Positions 1-4,806 of a stretch of DNA of 5,216 bases are shown piece after piece. The translations under genes were made by a program, and so were the position numbers. The first letter of the stretch is position 1. Every line of letters starts with the position of its first letter. The stretch comes from Acidobacteriaceae bacterium (GTDB taxonomy: Bacteria; Acidobacteriota; Terriglobia; Bryobacterales; Bryobacteraceae): positions 1 to 5,216 of the forward strand of contig JAFAQG010000871.1 in assembly GCA_019246575.1 (NCBI GenBank), read 5' to 3'. The notes under the pieces were generated by a model. That model ran no database searches, was not told where the DNA came from, and saw nothing but the letters and a program-made list of their open reading frames with translations.

Positions 1-363
1 GAGCGGATGCGGCATAAATACGCCAGGACCGCGCACTTGGGTTCCGCCTCGCTGCGCGTCAAAATCCCCTTGCTCTGACAACGACGCATGCAGCGGACTC
101 TCGCTCGAATACTCCGCCCTAACGGCCAAGTATAGTTCTATACTTGCCGACTTATCGTTTGTAATCTCAGTTTCCGGATGGCCGACCACTCTGGCGTTAC
201 CAAACTATCGAGAGCTCTCCGGAGCCTCGCATCAGCGAATTTCTTGAGCATTCGCACTGATTACTTCCGTGAGCGACAGCACCAGGTTGGAGCATTACAG
301 CTACTTTCTGACCGTAAGCGACAAGCAAAATCGTACGGCTTCGTTTGGGACGACGGACCGCTT
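1..363. other. Left-edge stretch without a recognisable gene
   Basis: This segment lies downstream of the permease gene on the minus strand. Short open frames exist: a plus-strand frame open from the edge to a TGA at 76-78, another plus frame open from the edge to about 247, and a minus-strand ATG at 89 that runs off the edge. None has a recognisable motif or a good ribosome binding site. The TGA at 76-78 could end a gene lying to the left, but 25 codons are too few to judge. I see no GC hairpin with a T-run that would terminate the permease transcript. The notable item is the palindrome at 127-146, listed separately. Confidence 0.5.
127..146. promoter_or_regulatory. Perfect operator-like palindrome
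   Basis: The sequence is CAAGTATAG-TT-CTATACTTG, two perfect 9-bp arms around a 2-bp centre. Allowing one bulged C at 126, the pairing extends to CGG at 123-125 against CCG at 147-149. Each strand contains a TATACT hexamer that would serve as a -10 box, so it could sit in a promoter firing either way, but I find no good -35 element at the right distance. No T-run follows on either strand, so an intrinsic terminator is unlikely. The form is typical of a dimeric helix-turn-helix repressor operator. The cognate regulator and target gene are not identifiable in the window. Confidence 0.5.
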
Positions 364-3057
364 CTACTCCGCCCGCAAAGCTTCGACCGGATCGACCTTC
401 GTTGCCCTCCTCGCCGGAAGGTAACTGGCAAGTGCCGCCGCAATTAAACTCCCGGAGGTCAGAGCGTATGTAAGTGGATCGGAAGGACTGACGGAAAACA
501 GCAACGATTTCATCAGCGGCACCAATATGAGCGCCACGGCGAGGCCGCAGCCGCACCCGATCCCGGACAGAATCAATCCACTGCGGACGAAAGCAGTTGT
601 GATCTGTGCAATCGGCGCGCCGAGGGCAAGCCGGATACCGATTTCGCGCGTGCGCTGCGAGACCGAGTACGAAATTACTCCGTAGATACCCACGAGCCCC
701 AACACCAGGGCCATGCCGCCGGCCGTCGCGAGCAGGAGCAAGGTGAAGGACGTACGCGCAAGCGAGCGATTATAGAATGTTTCGAGCGTATCCGCCTTGG
801 CAAGCGGCAGGTTCGAGTAGACGCTCCAAAGCGCCTTCTGAACCTCGTTCTCGAGTGATGTGGAATCCGCGCGCGGCGTACGAATCACAAACGAAATGTA
901 GCGTTGTACGTCCAGCGCCGCGCCTTGAAAGTTCTTCCTAAACAGCGGCCAATACACGATCGTAGGCGCAGGCTTGTCAACGCCGTCTGCATGCTCATCG
1001 GCAACCACGCCGATGACTTCGCGCCAGTCGTCTTTCTTGTTTGAACGGATGCGTTTGCCGAGCGCGGCGCCCGGCGTTCCCCAAATGTCGCGTGCCGTAT
1101 TCTCGGAAACAATCGCAACGTCCCCACCGTTATAGATGTCGTCCCAGGTAAGGTCACGGCCTGCGAACATTCGCTGCCCCATCGTTGTGAAATATCCCGG
1201 CGCAATCGACTTGTAGCGGCGCAGGGGAGCGAGCGTTCCTTCGCGGTAAGTCTTGTCAGCCGCGTATACGGGATCATCTTGGGATTCATTGCCGCCCATG
1301 GGAACAGACGAAATTATGGAGGCCGAACGGACGCCATTGACGGCCTTCACGGCCTCAAGCATTGCCTGCTCCATGTGGATCACGTGCTCAGGTTCTTTCA
1401 CGCCCTCATCCGGGATGCCGATTCTGACCGTCTGAATTTCCTGGGCATTCCGGAACCCGGGATCGACATGATGCAGATTGCGAAAGGTGCGGATCATGAG
1501 CCCCGAAGTGACGAGCAGGACCAGCGCAAGCGCCACCTGAAGAACAACAAGAAAGCTCCGCATTTGCTGGCGATCCTTGCTGTGGCTGATTGATCGGCCT
1601 CCGCTGCGAAGCGCATTCGCAAGCCGTGGCCGCACATACCGCAGAACAGGGATCAAGCCGAATAACGCGCTGAAACCAATTGACACGATAAACGTGAACA
1701 ACAGTACCCGATCGTCGATTCTGATGTTGTCAGAACGGGGCAAGTGCACCAAATCCGATGCGGCCAGCAGTTTCAGGGCGGCGGAGCACAAAGCCAGTCC
1801 GACCGCCCCTCCGACGGCGCCCAGCATGACGCTTTCAAACAGAAGCTCTCTGGCAATACGCGACGCACCCGCGCCAAGGGCGGCTCGAACCGCAAGCTCC
1901 TGTTGCCACCCCTCGGTTCGGACCAGCAGAAGATTCGCAACGTTTGCACACGCGATGAACAGAACAATCCCGACCGTCGCCATTACTACCCACAGCATGT
2001 TGCCGATGTCGCCCACGAGGTCGTCCTTCAGCAGCCTCAAATTCGGCGCGATACGTGCATCTTCGAACATTTTGACGGTGTAACCGCCAGGCGGGGGAAA
2101 CCGCTGAATAACCAAAGGCAGCATGCGGGCGAGATCCGCGTTCGCTTGCTTCAACGTTACGCCGGGCTTGAGCCTTGCGACGCCCAGGTAAGCGAACACC
2201 CCGAGATTCGTTTTGGCGCGGTCGAGCCGCATTGGAATGAGCAGATCCGGCCTTTTATCCATGAATTGAAACGAGGGCGGCAGGATACCAATGATGGAAA
2301 CCGTATTACCCTCAATCACAAGCTGACGGCCGAGCACCGAACGATCGTCGCCGAAATGCGATCGCCAATACCCGTCGGAGAGCATCACCGTGCGAACACC
2401 TTTCGGATCATCATCAGCTGCAGCGAATGGGTGGCCCAGTTGAGGCTTCACGCCGAGAATGGGAAGCAACTCGTGCGTTGCGAAGACAGCCTGCACCTCT
2501 TCGGAGTGAGTTTTGCCGGTCACCGTTGTGCTGCCGGTTGCGAAGATGCTGACGGCCTGGAAGGCGCGCTCTTCATCGCACATCGTGAAGTAGACCGATG
2601 GCGCCATGTTTAGATCTGCAATCTTCACTCCCGGCGCCGTCATCCAGACCGCGACCAGCTGCTCGGGATGAGGGTAGGGCAACGGCTTTAACAACACACC
2701 GTTGATCACGCTGAAAATAGCGCTCGTGGCTCCGAGCCCCAGCGCGAGAGTTCCGATGCTCACCAACGTGAAGCCGGGACTCGCGCGCAAGCGGCGCACC
2801 GTGTATCTCAGGTCCTGAAGGATGCCCTCGAGAATGTTCTCCCAGCCATAGGAGCGCACCTCTTCGCGAAGTGCCGTGCTGCTTCCGAGGGCAATGCGGG
2901 CTGTACGAGCTGCATCGTCCGCGGTTAGTCCGCGCGCCTCAAACTCGACTTTCGCTTCAGTGAAGAAATTTTCGACCTCGTCGGCTATATCCTGATCCGC
3001 GTGTCTCCGCCGGAGCAGATTCCGGAATCCTTGCGTCAGTTGCCTCACGAGCGCCAT
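364..3057 (-). CDS. ADOP-family ABC transporter permease (MacB/FtsX-like)
   Basis: An 897-residue inner-membrane protein of the duplicated orphan permease family. Residues 1-75 are the soluble N-terminal helix region found in many acidobacterial members. A first half follows: membrane segment about 96-120 ending in the signature VLLKPLPYPHPEQL, a MacB-type periplasmic domain about 125-340, then an FtsX-type membrane domain about 353-473 with ELAVRAALGAGASR at 387-400. The second half repeats this: membrane segment about 502-523, periplasmic domain about 530-760, FtsX domain about 769-885 with REIGIRLALGAP at 804-815, and the family-typical end VDPVEALRAE. No ATPase gene is in view, hence 'orphan'. 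The start is supported by GGAGG eight bases upstream, and the gene lies 3 nt after the PadR-type gene, so the two are probably co-transcribed and translationally coupled. The family probably acts in mechanotransmission-type export or envelope processes; the substrate is unknown. The reading frame is intact. Confidence 0.93.
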   Translation of the reverse strand: MALVRQLTQGFRNLLRRRHADQDIADEVENFFTEAKVEFEARGLTADDAARTARIALGSSTALREEVRSYGWENILEGILQDLRYTVRRLRASPGFTLVSIGTLALGLGATSAIFSVINGVLLKPLPYPHPEQLVAVWMTAPGVKIADLNMAPSVYFTMCDEERAFQAVSIFATGSTTVTGKTHSEEVQAVFATHELLPILGVKPQLGHPFAAADDDPKGVRTVMLSDGYWRSHFGDDRSVLGRQLVIEGNTVSIIGILPPSFQFMDKRPDLLIPMRLDRAKTNLGVFAYLGVARLKPGVTLKQANADLARMLPLVIQRFPPPGGYTVKMFEDARIAPNLRLLKDDLVGDIGNMLWVVMATVGIVLFIACANVANLLLVRTEGWQQELAVRAALGAGASRIARELLFESVMLGAVGGAVGLALCSAALKLLAASDLVHLPRSDNIRIDDRVLLFTFIVSIGFSALFGLIPVLRYVRPRLANALRSGGRSISHSKDRQQMRSFLVVLQVALALVLLVTSGLMIRTFRNLHHVDPGFRNAQEIQTVRIGIPDEGVKEPEHVIHMEQAMLEAVKAVNGVRSASIISSVPMGGNESQDDPVYAADKTYREGTLAPLRRYKSIAPGYFTTMGQRMFAGRDLTWDDIYNGGDVAIVSENTARDIWGTPGAALGKRIRSNKKDDWREVIGVVADEHADGVDKPAPTIVYWPLFRKNFQGAALDVQRYISFVIRTPRADSTSLENEVQKALWSVYSNLPLAKADTLETFYNRSLARTSFTLLLLATAGGMALVLGLVGIYGVISYSVSQRTREIGIRLALGAPIAQITTAFVRSGLILSGIGCGCGLAVALILVPLMKSLLFSVSPSDPLTYALTSGSLIAAALASYLPARRATKVDPVEALRAE

Positions 3058-3060
3058 CGA

Positions 3061-3396
3061 TTAAGCCTCCGTCTTGAGCAATCGCGAAATGGCCGCTGAC
3101 CGGCGCTGCCAATCCGCAAGCTCGCTTTGTAGTTGTTTTCTGCCCCTCGGCGTGAGCCGGTAGACCTTTGCCCGGCGCGAATTTTCTGTCACTCGCCAAT
3201 CTGCATCCAGCCACCCGTTTCGCTCCAACCGCTGTAGCGCTGTCAGCAGCGAGCCGGCGTTCACCTTGAAAACGTTCTGCGTGATCTGTTCAATCCGGCG
3301 CGCGATGCCGAAACCGTGCATAGCTTCAAGGCTCAGGGTCTTTAGAATCAGCATGTCCAACGTCCCCTGAATCACGTCCGTGTTGGTGTTGTTCAT
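3061..3396 (-). CDS. PadR-family transcriptional regulator
   Basis: A 111-residue cytoplasmic DNA-binding protein, the usual size for the short PadR subfamily. The N-terminal winged helix shows the family pattern: VIQGTLDMLILKTLSLEAMHG (helix 1 and the turn, residues 9-28), then GIARRIEQ, the recognition-helix region GSLLTALQRLERNGWLDADW (48-67), and the wing TENSRRAKVYRLTPRGRKQL. The last 20 residues would form the short dimerisation helix. The usual 'GSLYPAL' reads GSLLTAL here, a mild variation. It heads a two-gene operon with the ADOP permease; in this phylum such regulators nearly always sit directly before a permease of that type and are inferred to repress it and themselves. No Shine-Dalgarno lies before the ATG, and the predicted transcript leader is only about 8 nt. 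The effector ligand is unknown. Confidence 0.93.
   Translation of the reverse strand: MNNTNTDVIQGTLDMLILKTLSLEAMHGFGIARRIEQITQNVFKVNAGSLLTALQRLERNGWLDADWRVTENSRRAKVYRLTPRGRKQLQSELADWQRRSAAISRLLKTEA
3066..3070 (-). promoter_or_regulatory. Shine-Dalgarno of the permease gene
   Basis: On the minus strand GGAGG lies inside the last codons of the upstream regulator gene, 8 nt before the permease ATG. With the regulator's TAA and the ATG only 3 nt apart (TAATCGATG), ribosomes ending the first gene can restart on the second. This supports both the chosen start and translational coupling. Confidence 0.8.
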
Positions 3397-3410
3397 CGAA
3401 AAACAACACC
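3385..3410. repeat. Inverted repeat spanning the padR start codon
   Basis: GGTGTTGTT (3385-3393) and AACAACACC (3402-3410) are perfect 9-bp arms around 8 nt that contain the start codon of the regulator gene. One arm encodes its first Asn-Asn-Thr codons; the other abuts the -10 box. The predicted transcription start falls inside the upstream arm, so most transcripts could not form the full RNA hairpin. A DNA operator role is therefore more likely than an RNA switch, unless transcription starts further upstream. Confidence 0.6.
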
Positions 3411-3439
3411 AGAATACGACGACTCCATATGACTGTCAA
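3411..3439 (-). promoter_or_regulatory. Sigma70-like promoter of the padR-permease operon
   Basis: On the minus strand a perfect -35 TTGACA (3439-3434) is followed by a 17-bp spacer and the -10 TATTCT (3416-3411; four of six consensus bases). The expected transcription start is near 3404, giving a leader of about 8 nt before the regulator's ATG at 3396. That leaves no space for a ribosome binding site, so translation of the regulator would be leaderless-like. The spacing and the perfect -35 make this the best promoter in the window. Confidence 0.7.
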
Positions 3440-3451
3440 GACATGAATGTC
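3429..3451. promoter_or_regulatory. Candidate PadR operator overlapping the -35
   Basis: Overlapping half-sites cluster here. ATGA-N8-ACAT (3429-3444) matches the ATGT-N8-ACAT pattern known for PadR proteins with one mismatch. TGTC-AA-GACA (3434-3443) covers the -35 itself. GACAT-GA-ATGTC (3440-3451) is a second perfect 5-bp inverted repeat immediately upstream. Binding here would block RNA polymerase, as expected for an autorepressed regulator-permease operon. The motif matches are seen directly; assignment to this PadR is inference. Confidence 0.5.
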
Positions 3452-3662
3452 AGGTTTACCGGGATTGCAAACTCGGGATTTAGCTGCAACGATAGAAAAG
3501 GGCACTTCTGCTTATGCCGCGTGGTCCCGGCTTGCTCCAGGATGACGCGCAAACCGGAACTTGAGCAACGCAAGGACGGATAGATCGTGTGTGACGGCCT
3601 ATCGTAGATCTATATTTGGCTCACTGGCTCTAAAGTCGGGTTCACGATGAGTGATAGCTGAG
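3452..3662. other. Intergenic stretch between promoter and integrase remnant
   Basis: There is no recognisable gene here. A plus-strand frame of 67 codons (3380-3583) starts inside the regulator gene and has no family resemblance. The only local structure I noticed is the short palindrome TAGATCTA at 3605-3612. The composition is less GC-rich than the flanking genes, as expected for decayed or non-coding sequence. Confidence 0.4.
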
Positions 3663-3861
3663 TTACTTTTCAGCAGTCGTCGGTTCGATGCCGATCGATG
3701 ATTGACAGCCGACCGGAAACGTTGCTTGCAGCCGACGTATTGTTCCGTGTTTGGACACTGACATGGCCGAGCAAAAATTGAATCTGTTCCAGCTCACCGC
3801 CCGGGATGTGACAAAGGCGCGCACGGGTGCGGCGAAGGTTGTCTGTCATCAGCCGTTGCAA
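3663..3861 (-). pseudogene. Decayed C-terminal end of a tyrosine recombinase/integrase
   Basis: Reading the minus strand, one frame gives NLRRTRARLCHIPGGELEQ then IQFLLGHVSVQT, the C-terminal core of phage/XerC-type tyrosine recombinases. The family sequence then continues in a second frame as TEQYVGCKQRFRSAVN (with the nucleophilic Tyr codon at 3739-3737), and in a third frame as IGIEPTTAEK ending at a TAA (3665-3663). Both switches fit single-base deletions, near 3748-3749 and 3696-3697. The conserved His before LRRT (usually HDLRRT) is changed to Asp, and an in-frame TAG (3864-3862) lies just upstream, where similarity also stops. The Arg of LRRT and the His of LGH remain. About 65 codons survive of a gene usually over 300, so this is a dead fragment marking past integration activity. 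Confidence 0.8.
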
Positions 3862-4066
3862 CTAACATCGAAGCTGAGGCTAGCGCGGTTGTCGCAAGAC
3901 GAAGCCAAGCAGAACGGCTAGATCGAGCGCGAGAACCTGATGGCACGTTGACGGTAGAGATGTGCTTGCAGTGTCAGACTCAGCGCTCAAACAGCCATCG
4001 GCAAGCTACACCTCCGCCTGTAACGGGTCCGCTGTCGCAGGATATTTATCCGCCGAATCGGGCCTT

Positions 4067-4094
4067 CATCGCTGGCTTTAATCCTTTAGCGATG
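4067..4094. repeat. Inverted repeat, 7-bp arms
   Basis: CATCGCT (4067-4073) and AGCGATG (4088-4094) are perfect arms around a 14-nt AT-rich centre. No T-run follows, so it is not a clear terminator. It could be a recombination or regulator site, or chance. Confidence 0.3.
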
Positions 4095-4330
4095 CCCAAT
4101 TGCGTCCTTCGGTTTCTCTATCCTTTCTGCCCGCGTTCTCTCGGGCACAGCTTCGCTTGACGGCCTGAAAACCGCCCTAACCGCGCCCGGCGGCACTGCG
4201 ATCTTCTGCTTCCGCTTCTTCCTTGCGGTCGGCGCGGCCCTGTCGGGTTTCGGCTCCCCCGCTTAATTGTTCGTACGGCCAGGCCGGTTCTCTCACTGCG
4301 GTCCCCCGAAAAAGCAGATCTTGGCCTTGG

Positions 4331-4344
4331 GAGCGGTTCCGCTC
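4331..4344. repeat. Short palindrome in the ssb leader
   Basis: GAGCGG-TT-CCGCTC is a perfect 6-bp palindrome; as RNA or single-stranded DNA it would fold as GAGCG-GTTC-CGCTC. It is the first of three closely packed hairpins ending 9 nt before the ssb ribosome binding site. Confidence 0.5.
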
Positions 4345-4345
4345 G

Positions 4346-4372
4346 CTCTCGGGTGCCCCGAGAGACCTCGGG
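4346..4372 (+). promoter_or_regulatory. Two mutually exclusive hairpins before the ssb ribosome binding site
   Basis: CTCTCGGG (4346-4353) pairs with CCCGAGAG (4357-4364), giving an 8-bp stem with a 3-nt loop. The same central segment, CCCGAG (4357-4362), can instead pair with CTCGGG (4367-4372) across a 4-nt loop. The three-segment layout resembles a conformational switch in a 5' leader. Neither fold is followed by a T-run, and neither covers the Shine-Dalgarno at 4381-4387. In the single-stranded DNA of a transferred strand the same hairpins could form and act as a single-strand promoter or protein site. The pairing is seen directly; function is inference. Confidence 0.45.
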
Positions 4373-4380
4373 AGCAGAAA

Positions 4381-4387
4381 AAGGAGA
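4381..4387 (+). promoter_or_regulatory. Shine-Dalgarno of ssb
   Basis: AAGGAGA lies about 8-9 nt before the ATG at 4396. It decides the start: the frame is open upstream to an ATG at 4267, but that start has no ribosome binding site and would add 43 residues unlike any SSB. Confidence 0.85.
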
Positions 4388-4395
4388 AACCGCAT

Positions 4396-4776
4396 ATGTA
4401 CAGCAATCGGGTAACGCTTATTGGATTTTTGGGCCGCGATGCGGAGGTCCGCTACAGCAGGAATCAAACGCCGTTCACAGTGCTCTCCGTCGCAACCAAA
4501 CGGAGCTGGAAAGATCGCGAATCCGGCGGCTATAAGTCCGAAACCACTTGGCACCGCTGCATCGCTTTCGGGCACACCGGCGAGTATGCGGCGAAGCTGA
4601 CCAAGGGCGCGCACGTGCAGATCGATGGCGAGATCCGCACGCGCGAATACACGCCTGGCTCCGGCAAGAATGGCGGAGCCAAGAAATCGATTACCGAGAT
4701 CCGCATCCGGGGAGTGGCCAAGCTGGACCGCTCCCGTAATGGCGAAGTCGTGGAGGACTCGGGGGCCGCCGCGTAA
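4396..4776 (+). CDS. ssb: Short single-stranded DNA-binding protein (SSB, OB fold)
   Basis: A 126-residue protein that coats single-stranded DNA during replication, repair or transfer. The OB fold fills residues 1 to about 110. Family signatures include NRVTLIGFLGRDAEVRY (4-20) as first strand, FTVLSVATKRSWK, the conserved TTWHRCIAFG (51-59) and KGAHVQIDGEIRTREY (70-85). Trp38 and Trp52 match the base-stacking Trp40 and Trp54 of the E. coli protein, and Tyr85 lies near the position of its Trp88. The E. coli protein has about 178 residues; here the disordered tail is almost absent, and the acidic DDDIPF-like tip that recruits partner proteins is missing (the end is EVVEDSGAAA). This fits an accessory SSB carried by a mobile element rather than the housekeeping copy. 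It lies 30 nt before the ArdC-like gene, probably as one operon. The start rests on the Shine-Dalgarno and on family alignment. Confidence 0.92.
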   Translation: MYSNRVTLIGFLGRDAEVRYSRNQTPFTVLSVATKRSWKDRESGGYKSETTWHRCIAFGHTGEYAAKLTKGAHVQIDGEIRTREYTPGSGKNGGAKKSITEIRIRGVAKLDRSRNGEVVEDSGAAA

Positions 4777-4793
4777 CCGCGGCGCTCTGTCCC

Positions 4794-4801
4794 AAGGAGG
4801 T
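4794..4801 (+). promoter_or_regulatory. Shine-Dalgarno of the ArdC-like gene
   Basis: AAGGAGGT is essentially a perfect anti-16S match, 5 nt before the ATG at 4807. It lies in the 30-nt gap after the ssb stop codon and supports independent strong translation of the second gene from a shared transcript. Confidence 0.85.
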
Positions 4802-4806
4802 GCGCA

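Larger units (their letters stand above)
3862..4395. other. Gene-poor leader region before ssb
   Basis: Over 500 bases without a gene I can support. A plus-strand frame is open to a stop near 4160, with an ATG at 3948, but it resembles no family, lacks a good ribosome binding site and overlaps antisense integrase remnant upstream. In another plus frame, about 3873-3952, a stop-interrupted reading with ARLSQDEAKQN and later IERENLMAR looks like eroded coding sequence of unknown origin. The stretch holds inverted repeats at 4067-4094 and 4128-4147 (TGCCCG/CGGGCA, 8-nt loop, no T-run) and the hairpin cluster at 4331-4372. I find no convincing sigma70 promoter for ssb, though one must lie here or the genes are read from an atypical promoter. 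Confidence 0.5.

Noticed and set aside
178..447. 89-codon plus-strand frame 32 nt after the palindrome at 127-146
   Set aside because: Its end overlaps the C-terminus of the permease in antisense, it has no clear ribosome binding site and no recognisable domain. The nearby palindrome alone is not enough to call it a gene.
1744..2613. 289-codon open frame on the plus strand, antisense to the permease
   Set aside because: The opposite strand encodes a clear full-length ADOP permease across it; this frame has no recognisable motif and is a long GC-driven shadow.
4128..4147. Hairpin TGCCCG/CGGGCA as an intrinsic terminator
   Set aside because: There is no T-run after it on either strand and no gene ending nearby that would need it.
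3948..4160. 70-codon plus-strand frame in the gene-poor stretch
   Set aside because: No family resemblance, no good ribosome binding site, and the frame simply continues an antisense reading of the integrase remnant.
4267..4395. Upstream in-frame extension of ssb by 43 codons
   Set aside because: SSB family members begin at the MYSN-type start; the extension has no Shine-Dalgarno and runs through the leader hairpins, whereas AAGGAGA precedes the ATG at 4396.
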